DNA of 64,000 bases from Siphonodentalium dalli. Taxonomy: Eukaryota; Mollusca; Scaphopoda; Gadilida; Siphonodentaliidae. The stretch is from the NCBI GenBank assembly GCA_032622095.1, contig CP136064.1:115742004-115806003 (forward strand), written 5' to 3'. A program made the position numbers and the translations under genes. The notes under the pieces were generated by a model. That model did no database searches. It was given only the letters and a program-made list of their open reading frames with translations, and was not told the DNA's origin. Positions 15,057 to 30,000 of this stretch are shown in pieces. The first letter of the stretch is position 1, and each line of letters starts with the position of its first letter.

Positions 15057-18000
15057 CCCCCCCCCCCCCCCCCACCTGGTCAACTTTGTCGCAGTTTTGG
15101 GAACGTGGATGTTATATATATTTCCAGATCTAGTTTCAAGCCTGCAAATTGCGTGTCTGTCATTTGCAGAATGAGGTCCCCAGAGGGTGAATTTAGTGAC
15201 AGCGGGCTAGCACAGCGGGCTAGCATCACCAAATTCACCCTCTGGAGATCTCATTCTGCTTAGGCCTCATCTTCAGGGAAGTATCTATAGTCTCAAATTA
15301 ACATTGTTTTTAGTTACAGTTTCCCTTCTGAGAAGTTTCTATGTCCCCTAATTTGCAACAGATAAAATGCATAACCGAGGTGCCCAATGGGTGAACATCA
15401 CCAACTTCAACTGGGAAACTTCAATCTGATCCTAGGTCTACCATAGCACTTGAGGCTCTAAGCAGAATGCGGGATAGCATCACTAAATTCACCCTCTGGG
15501 GACCTCATTCTGCAAATGACAGACCCGTTATTTGCAGGCTTGTCTAGTTTGCATAACTAGCGCCAATATTCCACTTTGGTGTGGAAATCTTCCCAACACT
15601 TTCTCCCCTGCTTGATGCACAGGTGATTTTTGCATAAACTACACATATATATAGTTTTCACAAGTTTGTGAGGATTCTGACGATATTGCCTACAACCATT
15701 TTGCTTCATCCAATGCGCATGTTTGCGGCGGCATACGGCGCAAGTGTTGTTACCTGTGCCCTCAGCGGTGGGAAAGTGATTTCCAGGGAGCAACCTGACT
15801 TCAGAACGGGTGATATCTGATAACCTTGCCTTTGGTTGAACCCTGTTGTTCCCAATAAGGCCAAGCACAAGTTCATCTTTGAACTCGAGCAAATCACGTT
15901 TGCGTTTCTTTTCAGGGAAATGGTTCCTTTCGTTTTCCTTCCAGAATGAATGCATTAGCCACTGCCCATTGGATTACCTTATATACAACTTTCTTGTACC
16001 ACTTATAGCACTTCCGGCTTTTGCTCATAATCGAATTCTGATCGCAACGATCAACGCCTCCCATATACGCATTATAATCCAGTCCTTCGATTTTGAGGCG
16101 CGCAATTGCGCTTGCGCGCCTTGGCGCGCGCGGATCCAAAAACCAGCGAGTTATTAAATGCGTACGCCGAAAATTTCAAATGCGCGCCTCGGAAATTGCA
16201 ACCAGTGAACGAGATTTTAAGAAACAACACACCAATGGTTAAACGCCGACAACACTATTCACCATGTATCTTTCTCAGCAGGGATGACGTTGATTGCGAA
16301 CCTGGTAACAAAGATCAAAGCGGCGTCTTTCGCACTCAATGATTGGGGTGACACCTCATCACAACTGCTGCACGTGCGAGTTCCTGTGTCAATTCATTGG
16401 CGGCCTCGTTTGATGTTTCGGCATGCGGGATTCGCCGATTCATTTGAATATTAGATTAGGGTTTATACTGTATCATCATCCATGTCGGATAGTGATGGTG
16501 ACACTGCCTAAAAGGGCAAAAGTGTGCAATCTTAAAAGCGCTAATTCTAAAGATAATATGTGACAAATTAGTCCCCGACAAGCTGTCGCGTGTGCTCACT
16601 GGGATGTAATTCACAGGTGTGACATTATTACTTTTAATTCACCGAGATATTAGGCCCATAAAAATAGCTATTCAATCCGGAATGGATGCTATTCAATTAC
16701 AATAATTGGCTAGCTATATACTAATCAAAATTTTAAAAGTAGTTTGCTCCCTGGCAATCTGATTCTGGTAGCGATTCGGATTCCACTTCCGAGTTTGAAG
16801 CTTTAATCGAGTCTGATGAGCATGCGCTCTTAGAGGCGGAAGTCGACTAATTACCGTGATCAGATTCACCGGGATTGTTGATGTTATTATCATGTGGACT
16901 ATTGTATAATTAAACATGTTTTTATTTCTGTTTCTGTTGCCACACTTCATTATACTTGTGTTTGTCTCTATTCAGTAATCATTTCATCGATGTTAATTTG
17001 AATTGTGCTCCCTCAAAAAAGGCGCGCGCAAATCCCAAAAGCTCCGAGCGATATATCGCGCACCTACGTTTTCCAAATTCGAAGGACTGATAATCCTTGA
17101 CCAACTGTGGGCATGGCAGTTGTGTCTTGGATCCATCCTTCTCCCGTCGATCCACAGAAACCTCATTCACTCTAACATGGATGCTGCTGATAAAATAAAT
17201 TGGTTTCCGATCTTGCCATACAGCAACCGAACCGAACATCATATTCACCTCTCTTCATTTCTGATTTACCTTTAACGATGTCGGCAGGAACCAGTTTCCT
17301 TCGGGGCTGCAATGTGCCGCAGAAATAAATCCCCTTCATATTTAGGTTGTGGGCTAAAATGGGGCTGCATGCTGTACAGTCTGTCACAATAAAGATGGTG
17401 ACCTCTGCCCTCCATACCTCTCATTAAGTTAATAACGACGGCCCCAGTTTGGCCCACAACGGGAACCAATGATGAGTATACCGGGTTACTGTTCTTTCCT
17501 GTATAAATATCGAACGCATAGTTGTACCCCGACTTTGACTCCGCCAACACATAAACCTTTATACCCCACTTGGTCGGCTTATCCTTCAAATACTGCTTCA
17601 TACCAAGTCTTCCTTTAAAGGGAATCATGGCCTCGTCTATTGATATCTCCCTATCGCAGGTGTACAGTTCACGAAACTTGGTATTCATGTGATTTATAAA
17701 GGGAGATATCTTTGAAAGTTTGGTTGACGATTGGTTCTCTGGGTCGGAGAAATAGATATATTTGTTTATTGCCCTGTATCGTTTCTCTGAGAATACTTCC
17801 CATATACCTGGCGTGTGTGTCGGCCAATTGTCGGGCTTACGTCGAAACAACCTTTCAACTCTGGGAACAAGCATCAGTTCGTTGGTAATTATTTGCATTG
17901 CTATAAAAGCTTTAATTTCTGTCACATCTACCGGGCTCCACTCTTTATTAACATTTGTCCGCTGTTTTATCTCCGCGTTCTTATTCGTCCACTCGACTAT

Positions 18001-21000
18001 ATTGTTCAAAATTTCATCGTCCAAGTATTTACTCACATAATATAATGCTGGTTTTATTTCATATTCATCTGAGTCCCTATCAATCTGACAGGTGGGGCCT
18101 GGGTTCTCAACTTTGAAATCCGTTATACTCGGAGGGTCAGTTCTCATTGTTTTTTTCCATTTTATTCCCTCCACAGAAGACGCCCCCGTTGGGAAGAACC
18201 CATAAAAATCGTCCTCAAATTCGTCTGAATCGAAATTTACATCGCTCCCAAAATCGAAGTGACTCGGACGATTCGTCAGACAAACAATCTTGAGTCCGAA
18301 CTATAAACGTCATCGATATCCAGGCGAGCCCTTTTACTTTTAGATTTACTCATGTTTACAATTACACTCGATCACATTGTGCGACTTTAACTAACACATT
18401 GACAAATTGACGTCAGACAGTCAGTTTGGGCTGGAATAGCATTTCGCTGAGCAGCATGCACTCTTCCGAAGAAAACAATCATTTTTATCCGATCACTTTG
18501 AATAAACAATACAAATATGGTGCTCGACTTTCAAAACAAACAACCAGAATATATATATATTCTCTGCGGGATTAATACATAAATTATTATAATTAATACC
18601 TATCGCGTGTATATTTGAAAGCAGTTAGCGCCAAAGAGAAAGTACGTCTATTTTTATCACTACCGGGAAAACCCCGCCTAGTTTTTGTTTTGTTTACGTC
18701 GAACAATGAATGTTCCATTTTCAAGGTTATTTGAATAAAACATGGGATTGCATGAAGGATAATAACACAAATAAGCAAACATACAAACACAAATGTATAA
18801 AAACTTTATTTCTGATTATATTTCATGAAACATGCATTAATATTTTCGATTAAATTGATATAGATCTTGAGAAATGCGTCGTCGCAACAAAAGTCAGGTC
18901 TCAGTCCCGGTATTCCGGGAATCGCCGTATAGGGAGTGTATGACGTCGTCCCGGTATTCCGGGAATCGCCGTGCAGGGAGTACGTTACGTAATCCCGGTA
19001 TTCCGGGAATAACCGTTGAAAGAGTTAAGGAAGTTATGAAGTAAAAATGAAAAATTTGAAAACTCAAATTTAAGTTTTAGGAATAACTGATATTAATAAT
19101 ATTTCGGGCCCACCCATCCTCTCCGCTGGGAGTCAATAATACTTTCCAGAATGGCGGCTTCTTATAGCGCCTTAAGGAAAGTGATTATAGTGGATTGGTC
19201 ACTCACAAGCTGTGGGGCGATTAACCCTTTACCCAACAGTAACATGACTAACGTCATTACCTCCAGCCAACAACTTTCTGGTGACGTCAAAGTTATTGGG
19301 AAAAAATGTATTATTACTAAATTGTATGGTCAGGCTCTTGTTTTATGAAATTATGTTCATCTGCATGGATGTGACTGGGAGTTATTTTTTTCAGAGTTGT
19401 TAATCCCCCTCCCCAAGCATGATAATATGGTGAATATTTATTAGGTTTTATATTTATATTTTATAACAATAAATGTAATAAACAAACAAAAGGTAAGTTT
19501 TGTTTTATCAACAGATCAATGTGACTTTCAGTTTCAATTTCTCTGTCGAAAAAGCACATCACGAAATTGGGTGATTTATTAATAATATTTTAAGCAATGG
19601 CTACGTGGTGAAATGAAACATAAAATAAATCATCAAGTGACATATTAATTCTTGGATAGTTACGTGTAAATTCAGTTACAATTGTCTGCAACTCTGCATT
19701 ATTAGTCCACACCAGTCCACATTGTTCCATCGATTACATCGCACGTGTGTTTTGTTTACTTTGGTTTCTCCGGTTTTTGACCTTGACATTGCAGTGAATA
19801 GATTCGCACAGCACAGATCTTGTGCAATTAATAAATTTAATTAAACAATTTTTTCGTGCATACATTGTATCTTATGATTCTCTTAGTTAAATTTTGAGCA
19901 ATCATATTCAATATAAAAGGACAAGACAGTGCCGATAAGTAATTCGCGGTAAATGCCTCGCGCACTATTCCGAATTGATGAGCGCAATTACAATTTTAAA
20001 ATAGCCGCGTATGCTCGTGATCTCAGTGTTCAAATAAAAGTAACTAATGTAATACAATGTCATTTGATTTTTCACATCATGATATGGCCAATTTACTGAA
20101 GTATTTCGCAGTGTTAAAGCGTGCAGAATAATAATTGTATTAATCAAACGAGAGAACAAAACGGCCGATGCACATAAATTTGTGCTACAGTATTTTATCA
20201 TTGCTGCTATGACGTCGACAAGGTTCCTAGATTTTTTCATCGTCATCAGCTGATCAATAAGTTCAATGACAACATTCGATAAATGGTCAATTGATACTAA
20301 TACTAAATCTAAGATATATTCTGTTTGAATTTGCAATGAATGTCATTTATGTATTACCGAATGGGTAATAGTTATAGCCATGATAAATGACTGTCCCCAT
20401 TGTGCGTCCCAATTTCCAAACACGTGTTTACAGGTACATAGTTTTTGCGCACGTTATCAGTGGGCGTTTCTTGGCGGAGTGTTTTTTAAATAAACCATTT
20501 GGATTGAATCATGTGTCCATTCCTTTGTATTTTTCGATTATAGTGTGGAGAATATACTCAAGATTATGTATTTGTCAATGGGCTTTAGCAACATAATTTA
20601 TTGGGGTACTAATCCAGGCAATCCCCGTGCCCACAATATTGGGCTGAATTGGCATGACGTTGGGACGTGTAACTGAAGAGAAAATCGAAAATGTTGTCGA
20701 ACTTTCCGATCAAAAATTTATTGAATTCTCAAAATTGCTCACTCAGTGTATTTAATAAGAATAAAATATTATTCATATGATCTTGCGATGAATGAGGGGA
20801 AAAATCAAATCAAATGACAGTTTTATTTGAGAACATATCTAGGGCCAAAAGAGTTAGAACAACACGGCGTCCTTAGTAACACCAACACTGCAACAGCGCA
20901 GGTGTCTTGGAGTTGACTCGGAACTGTATTTGCTTCGCTGGTCAAATCATGATATTGGTCTTTTTAATTCAGGTGCACATTATTAATAGCTCAAAAACAT

Positions 21001-24000
21001 AAACAAGTCAAATAAATATTTTATTAGAAATAAAAATAAAGATTGTAAATAAAAATCTGTAGAATAAAACTATATTAGATGGCTGTACACAGATCACAAT
21101 TGCGGAGTACATTGATTTAGTCGACTTGGAAAATAGCACCGCGACGAAGCAGTTTTCGTTTTATTACGATTTTATTATGAAATGTCAATTAAATTGTACA
21201 AAATCTACCACAAAACCCAACAAAAACATAAATATTAATAATGTAACATCCATTTTATTGTTTACATTAAAAATAAGATCAATTTGTTGTGTTATAATGC
21301 AATATTTTTGTTGTAAACTATGACCGAAAAAAATCCAAAAACTCCGGGCGCTCTGGGGCTTTCTGGACGCTATGCGGCTGGGCGCTCTGGGGTTCTCTGA
21401 ACGCTAAAGGGTTAAATTGCTTTAATCTGATTGGATGGTTTCGCTACGCTCCACCACAGGCGAGTTCATTATGCTAGAATGGGATAATTCTGACCGAAAT
21501 ATTATTAATATCAGTTATTCGTAAAACTTTTATTTGAGTTTTCATAAATTTTTCATTTTTCCTCACCTATCATGGGCAATATGCCGGATTGTGTCAATAA
21601 AGTTGAATTATAAGAGGAGAAAATGGTACATTCTTTCATAAATCTATTTTCAAATATCTGGATAGGTATGGAAAAGTTATATATTTAATTTTGTCAGCCT
21701 AGAAGGTCTCATAAATTTCACGAAAATCATGGTGAGGTATATATGAACCCTGCATCAGTCTTTCACTCTTGTAGGTTGCCATATATAACCGAGTATTTGA
21801 GATGGAGGTTAACATGACAGGAGCCTATCAGATGGAATACAGATTTGAGGCTTACTATCCGCTTAACATTCCTCCATATGATAATCTTATCGGCAGATTT
21901 GGATTTCCTAAGACCAAGTATATGAATTTAAGAAGGTAAGTCAACAGACTATCTTGTTATAATATATATATATAAATATAAAGTTTTGAGTTTACAGTCT
22001 AATCCTGTCAACCCTATATTTTTATATCCACCATAACAAAGTTATCGGGGAGTATACTGGAATCAACTTTGTCATAGCTTCTATTCCTTCATTTGTCGGG
22101 GCTTCTTATCTTCTGTTATCTTATATTGTAAATACCTCCTATGCCTGAAGAACCGACGTTTATTAAATCATCACCAAACGTCATATGGATTTTCGGGGTG
22201 ACCTCTAGTTTACTTTCCTTTATCATTCAATTCATTGCACAGCAAAAAATTAAGGTCCCCAGAGGGTGAATTTGGTGATGCTAACCTGCTATGCGGGATA
22301 GCGACACTAAATTCACCCTCTGGGGACCTCATTCTGCAAATGAGAGGCAAACTAAACTCAGACTTGTTACCAACTGATCACATGGACCACGCTGGAAGTG
22401 TCCTTGCTTTGGAAACAAAACAGCAATGTTTCCGACTAATTATCGCAATCAACCTGAATCAACTCTGAATTCAAGCCTGAGTTTAGTGTGCCTGTCACTT
22501 GCAGAATAAGGTCCCCAGAGGGTGAATTTAGTGATGCTATCCCACATATCAGGCTAGCATCACTAATTTCACCCTCTGCTGAGGCCTCGTCTTTTGAGTT
22601 TGAACTTTCATGGTAATGTTGTTTATTTAATATAAACCAGTGGATGTGGAAATAGGCATATAAGGTTAGATGTGCGACATCGCAGCTCCTGTCATGAAAG
22701 GGTAAAGTTGCATTAGCGCAGCTCCCATCATGAAAGGGTAACCATACTGTTACGTTAGCACAGCTCCTGTCATAAAAGTAGATTAAACTAGTTTTTAATA
22801 CATTTGATACCATTCATGTGTCATCCAGTTTGTTGACAAAAAAATAATTCTCTGGGAATCAATAAAATATTTTGGGTAGGGAGGTTATTTAGGGTTGGGT
22901 CAGGGGAAACAAACAAAATTTTAGTTTTGGCACTGAAAGCGCTTTCAAGAATTTTCGCCTTCCAGGGGCTTTGATATGCTTTGAAATTGGCAATTTGACA
23001 TGATATAAGATTTTATTTTCTATAGATATCGAACAATAAAAGGAATGTTTAATGGTGTGGTGAGTCAGGAATATGAACCAATTCCGCCATGTACTGATAA
23101 AGAGGAAGCCTTAGAGGTTGATTGGTTTACCGAGCTCGCCATTGCACCATTCTATTGTGAGTTGGGATGCGGAGGCCATCAGACTGATAAGTATGACATC
23201 ACGAAGTATCAAAATGGAATCTGTGCTCGCATGGGAGAATGCCGGTAATTTACTATATTACATTTCTTGTTTGAAAATTTTTCTTTTTAAAGGGACCCAA
23301 GGTGTTTTAAGTGGGTTCAAGTGAATAATATAAATTTGATAAAAGTCTGTAAAACAACTACAGTAATGCCTAAGTAATCAATTCCTTAAACACAGCAGAA
23401 TTATGGGTAACTTTTCAGGATTTAGTCGGAAATATGGCTCAGCGAGAGCTTTCCGATGAATGGCAACAAGTCATATTTCCGACTAAATCCTGAAAAGTTA
23501 CCCATAATTCTGCTGTGTTTAAGGAGTCGATTACTTAGGGCATGACGGTATCATCAACAGTACATTTAAAAGTAATAGACTTTGTTCTAATTTTCATTAT
23601 TAATAACTCTAAAATATTGAAACCATTGTAATATAACTTTACTGGTACTGTTACCGATCAATGTCCAATTAGCCCAAGAAGATACCAAAGTTTTTAAATC
23701 AAAACTTTACGTTAAACATTTGAAAAATGTCAAAGCATTGAAAAATATTTGGAAAATAAATTTGGTCTAAAATGTTTGACATTTTTGTTTTCATAACAAT
23801 GGTTTCACGCGAAATTTTATTGTTGGAGAACTTTCAATAATAAATATAAGATCAAAGTTCATATTTTTTTTTTCATGTTCTTTTTGGTGGTGGTTTTTTA
23901 CTGTCTGACTTTTCTAATTTGGGGTCCCTTAGAGGTTACTTATAATCTTCATCTCGAGTTAAATAGCAATTGCTCTCTTGTTCCGATTCAGGGGATCAAA

Positions 24001-27000
24001 ATAGGTTAACTCTTTAACCCTCAATGAAGTGATTTGACTTGTCTAACGGGTACCTGTAACGTTACCCGGGACAGCCCTCACCGGTAACATCAAGGTAGAC
24101 AAGGCAGCAATTTGTTGAGCTCGCTTATTGATAATTTTATTAGACATGTTGTTACCCCAAATTTCTTGAATGTTAACACCGCCGAAATAGGTAACATTTA
24201 AGGCAAATTGAATCCATTATTCCACAAATTATTACCAGCTAAATTTTTCATTGTGAGAATCACACCTATACAACAGAACTGGTCGGTCTATATCATACAG
24301 GAATGGAGAAAATGTCATTTTTATTTATGCCAAACTTCAATGGAAAACTTGAGAAAGTCACCAAAAGACGTTGAACAGATGGTTCGTTTAGGGGGAAATC
24401 CTTGTGATGCAGGAATACACATCCCATCTCCGATTATAATTTAAACTTCTGCAGAGAAAACTGGAAAAATCTAGCTTTAATATTCAATAGATCATAACAT
24501 TTTACGACGTGATCATTGGTTGCGTAATTTTCAGTTTGTCGCTTTCGGTTAACATGTTGTTTATTTATCTGGTGCGATGGTATTACTCGTCTCTTAAATA
24601 TAAATCATCCCTACGATTCCCAATATCAATAAAAAATAAAAATAAATTCTACTTCCTTATTTGGGTGAGGCTCTTGAGTGACTTGATTCTGCTATCACTG
24701 GATTGGTCTGGCTCTTCCATCAAATATACTGGATCTTCCAATAACCTGCCAATTGAGCCGCTCTTCTGGTTTGCAACATAGCGCACACACATGGTTTTAA
24801 TTTCTCCACTCGATCAAAGTTGAATTAAGAACCGCAAAGTTGGTGCAAACGATATAATTATTCAGAAAGTGGCAACAAGAAATTGATCTTTGGTTTGTTC
24901 ATGTGGATTTGGAAACGTTAGAAGACAATTTCAGTACCGGTACCAGTAGGTTGTAATATGTCGTTGAAAATGGAATAATTATTTGCACCCCCAGCCGTAA
25001 TTGATATAGCTTATTCCATATTAAACTGCACTTAGCGATATAAACTTCCCGCTACTTGACCAGAAATTGACAACGTGTTTATCTGGAACAGTTATGTCAC
25101 AGTATTCATATTTAATAAAGCATAAAAAACTGAATATACACCGTTTATATAAACGGAAAACTTGCCATGTAAACCAACAGTCAAATCACGTCATTGACGA
25201 ATAGGTAGCCACTCCAAATCATGTCATTGAGGTTTACGCTAGAAAACTATTTGAGTGTTAAAGAGTTAATAAATACATGTAATTTCCATATCTGTTACTG
25301 TATGTGTAATCTTTTTTTCCCCTGCTATTGAAAAGTTTTTGAAAAAATTATATCACTCCAGAAAGTCCAGTTCTACTTTAACGAAAAGTCTCGGAATTGC
25401 CCATGATGTGCTTGTTTAAATTTTGTGTAATATGTTGCAGGATCACAAAGCCATGGGTGAGGCGGTGTAATATTCTATGAATATATAACCCAGATGGCAA
25501 TTTTTTCATTTGATATAAGTTTGTGAGTACTTAACCACAATAGTGAAATACAAAGGAAATTAAAAACTTTTTAATTTTATTCCAGAGCTAATTTTGTTGA
25601 TATTCTTCATTTGCTGTCAAATTTGACTCTTACTATAATGCCACTTAACCTTTTAGCTGCAATAATGGCTGGTATGGTGCTCAATGTCAGAATGCTGAAT
25701 GCGAGGATTGTAAAAACGGGCAATGTATGCAACCAAACCAATGTACATGTGATGATGGGTGGGAAGGTGAAAGCTGTGACCAGGCTATCTGCTCGTAAGT
25801 ATCCTATTCTACATTTACATGACTGACCACTACATGTACTTTTATTCGACACACAAGAGTAAGTTTATAATGCCCTGTCGTCCAGTGCATTTATGGTTTT
25901 ACCCAGAACTAATTGCAACAAAATTGTTTTTTTTGCTGGAATTGGTACATAACACAACATGAATATATACAAACTGGAATAAAACAACATTGTGTCTCAA
26001 ATGACTGTAATTTGGTGATAAGATACCATTTTGTGATTTACCTACCCCTATACCATCATTCAAATTTGGAGTCAGTTTCCTGAAAAAATAAGTGAAATAA
26101 AGTGACATACAATGGCATAACCAATGTAATGCTATTTTTTCAACATTAATTTTACACATTAACCCTTTGAACCCTGACGCCCCACAGTGATCGACACCCT
26201 GACCCGGGGCTCCCAGTGGTATTTCCGCTTAAATTAGACAGTGTCTAGTCGCATGGTGTTGATTATGTTCAAACTGTGACACAGGTCTGAAACTTTACAG
26301 GATAGTCCCCCATGGATCAGCGATCATTATAAGATCGCGAGACTTTGCCTCGTGGCAATTACTTGGTAACGGTTGCTAGGCAACTACCCGGAATTGACTG
26401 GAAAATGTAAATGTAGCTTATAGCATCGTTATTCAACCCCAGTGATTGCGTTTTTTGATACAGGTAATACCCTAACGTGAAATTTGAGATATACCCGACC
26501 AGAATAGTGCACCAAATATCCCATTATGGGTAGCAACGGTTGCTGAGCAAATACCACTAATGATCGAATGACATTGCACTAACTATTCAGTCGTATGTTT
26601 TGCCTTAATTTAGACAGTGTCTATAGTCGTGTGGTGTTGGTTATGTTTAAATGGGACACATAAATGAAACTGTACAGGCATGTTATGCATGCATGTACTA
26701 CTGATCATTGTAAGACCGGGATACTTTGCCACCCGATCTCTCATTAGAAAGGGTTACTAGGCAACTACCCGAAATTTGCAGGATAAACGAATTCTAGCTT
26801 TTAACGTTGTAATTATACATCAGCGAATTGCGTTTCGATGCAACCAATATCCTAATGTGAAATTTAAGATATACCTGACCATGTGCGAGAAAGTCAACTT
26901 GATATGCGATAGACTTTTTGCCGCATGTGGCATAACAGAGACTGATATTACACAGGGTTCGTACGCGGGTCTGGAATCCTGGAAAAGTTATGGAATCCGA

Positions 27001-30000
27001 AAATTTCGATTCAATTCCCTTGAAAAGTCTGGAAAATGGGACCTTTTTCACCCTACTATGGAAAAAGTCTTGAAAATAAGCTACCCTGATATTCAAGGTC
27101 TTGAAAAGTCATGGAATATCCCAAGGCCGAGTTCTTCGGTAAATAAATGCTGTTACTTTCCGTTCTTACGATACCATCTCCGTAGTTAGTTGGAACTACA
27201 CGTTTTACGGTATGCCGAAACACGAATTGGCTCCCTTACCGGAACTCATTTATATACGCAATAACATAACGCAAATCGAACGAACCTAAAACAAATATGT
27301 CAATGCGTACTCTCACTAAATTCACCGATGTTACTCATGTTACTTAAAATTATTCGAGAGCACCATTTTATAGTGTGCAAATATAGTTTTAATCGTTGTA
27401 TTGCCTTGTTCGAAATAAATCGTGATCCATAACCGGAAAATCGTAATTATTTTCCCCCAATGATTTTAGAAATTATAGACTCTGGGTGTCAAGGCCGATA
27501 ATTGTTGCAGATGCCAACCATTTATGATTTATTGTTCATATCAGCTTAATTAGTTAAATGCATCTTTGCAGATAAAGGGCTCATTTTAACTAACGTATAT
27601 GTGTGCTCTGTTTAAACAACCTGGAAATTTATATATTGGTCTTCCTCGTTGTTTAGCTAGGTACGAGGTATGGAAAAGTTATGGAATATTTTAACTGAAA
27701 AATCTTTAAAAATTTGTCCGAAAGTCTTGAAAAAGTATGGAAAAGTTATGGAATTTTACTCTCAGCTAGGTGTATGAACCCTGTTACAGAGACCATGCAG
27801 AAACAACGTAATTTCCCGCAACATATCGTGGCCCCATTGTTCAAGTAAGCTGTCTAGATTGCGTCTACTGAACATGTGAAACATCTTCAAACATGCAACT
27901 ATATGTCATATACATGTATAGCGCCACAATTCACTTAAACACATTTTTCAAAATGAATTATAGCCTGTGCGCATGTTCATATTTTCCTACCCGTTTCTAG
28001 CGGGCAGCCAATCCATATACACACCTTTGCCAGCGCTGACTTCAATAGGCCCATTTAAATATATATATTAGTTGGTATGTCGTGTATAAGTACGTTATAA
28101 ACCATTTATTTGTCATTGTGCTGGTCTGCGCATGCCCGAATAAATCAACTTGATAGGCGATAGACCCTTACCCATATGTAACAGAACACTGACTAATATA
28201 CGCGAGGGTAATTTAAACTGAAATTGTGTGTCTAAATTATGTCTGTTCTGTACACACACGGGGAACACGAAATTATATGCCCTAAATATAGCGGCACAGT
28301 TCGCTTAAAATATCGTATGTTTTTTTAGATTATATGCTATGCGCATGCGCATATATTTCTACCCGATACTAGCGGCCAACCATTCCATACGAACCATGGG
28401 CGCCGCTGACATATGTGGGGGCAATTTAAATATAAATCAGTGGGTCTGACGCTCGTTATACTATATATAAATTTGCTACCGAATCATGTCGTCGCTGCAC
28501 CGAAATATCGGTGTTACGGGATATAGTCACGGTTCGTTTGCACCTAAATATCGGTGTTACGGGTTCAACGGGTTAAACACCCATTGTTTTTTCTATTTAT
28601 GATCCAAATCCTTTTAGAATATACAAAAATGCCTCAAAATGGTATTTTTTGGAAATAAGTTAAGACTAAGGATTCATAGGGCCACAAGTTGATTTTCATC
28701 AACATGTTTTTGTTAATTTCTTTACAATTTTTCAATATAGTAAACATAAATGGTTACAAGAAAAGCAGGCCATATGGATATCAATTTATTGAGTTAGGCC
28801 AAACAAACAAAAATCTTTGTTTCCGGTCTCATGGGCAAAAAATTTAGGGCAGGTATAGGTAGGAAAATCTTGTTTGATATTTTATTTTGTTATTTGTGTA
28901 TTTTACCGTCAAATACTGGATTTGCTGGTATGATCATAACAGTAAAAATAGTTTTTTGGGTTCATGAAATGAATATTTGGATTTATAAACAGTATGTACG
29001 AAATTAGACAAAGTCTTCTCACTCTTGGGATATCGGTTGGGTTGATGCTGTTTTCGACAGATCCCATCCCAGTACTCTTCTATAACAGACTTTACGCCCA
29101 GAATCATGGGCGAGAGTTATCTTGCTTGTATGTTTTCGGATAAGGTCAATTGGACAGCCTTTACATGCCCAGAATGTAAAGCCATGCAGTCACTCGAAAT
29201 TTTAGTGGATATAAAAGAGCAAATGTTTCAGTAAACCCATTCTTCACCAATGAGAAATCTCAAATAAATTCAAAAGAAACGCGAATGAATAAACAGACAT
29301 TGTTGTTGACATTACTGTGACCTAATTTAGTTTCCAAGAAAAACTAGAGCACGTGTTGAGGCTCTCAAATGGTTATTTAAAATAAAAGAAATTTAGAGTT
29401 GTCCATCTTTAGCTGTTAGTCTTGTCAACAATAATATTCAAGAGACATGCATGACAATGCTTTATGAGCCGGCTGAGAAAAATTTATCCAGCGTAGATTG
29501 ATTGTCTAATTTGATGAATGCATCAGTTTACAATGTTTACATAAATTCCCAAGCCACATTGCCTTAGTAAAATTGCCCCAAGTCACTTATTCACGCAGTT
29601 GTAATTAATACATCGCTGGTCATGATTTTCGCTAATTCACTGTGACACAGTTATCAGACAAAGTGTCTGCTGAAGCTAGCGGGGCTCACAACAGGTTTTT
29701 ATGTTTACCAAAAGCACTGGTTAAAGACTTATTTTTCATGTCTGGCGGTAACAGGTAAATTTGGTCATCATTGCCACAAAACACCGACAGTTGGTCGCGT
29801 TTGACAGGTGGTCGCTCACGGCAGGTCATTTATATAATAAAACCAGTCCGTACAAAGCCAATGCGGTCGTTAAAGCGAGGTGGTCGCTCACGGCAGTGGT
29901 CGCCCAAAGCAGGTTTCACTGTATATCAGCGGTCCGTTGAATATCAAAGCAATGAGATTTATAAGTAAACAAAGCTTTGTTTTCCAGAGAATATTGATTG

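Larger units (their letters stand above)
12221..19028. mobile_element. piggyBac transposon, 6.8 kb with insertions
   Basis: TTAA-flanked ends TTAACTCTTTCAACGG (12221) and its complement CCGTTGAAAGAGTTAA (to 19028). It carries a broken piggyBac transposase gene on the minus strand (18353 to 15557), three subterminal repeats at its right end, and two younger insertions (15137-15542, 16080-17089). The left 2.7 kb (12300-15000) is AT-rich without a gene; minus frames at 12442-12735 and 13276-13464 are unrecognised. Confidence 0.85.
12091..21752. mobile_element. hAT-type element with 5-bp TSD (CATCA), host of a large nest
   Basis: The ends are CAGGGTTCATATA and TATATGAACCCTG. CATCA is duplicated at 12086-12090 and 21753-21757. 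Little of its own sequence remains visible at the edges (a TATGGAAAAGTTAT motif near 21668 recalls the family's subterminal repeats). The interior is filled by a piggyBac and by a foldback/TTAA nest. Confidence 0.7.

Noticed and set aside
14853-15263. Long frames on both strands over the AT tract (IYIYIY proteins)
   Set aside because: They are simple products of the AT/C tract and of a MITE arm; no domain.
22045-22110. Second Helitron-like element (GGGGAGTATACTGGAATCAAC)
   Set aside because: Resembles part of the 50597-51162 element, but neither terminal structure is present.
26776-27189. 137-codon + frame and the matching minus frame, repeated at 49429-49662
   Set aside because: The frame lies across the end of a non-coding hAT-type MITE and its repeats; the copy at 49324 gives only a shortened version.
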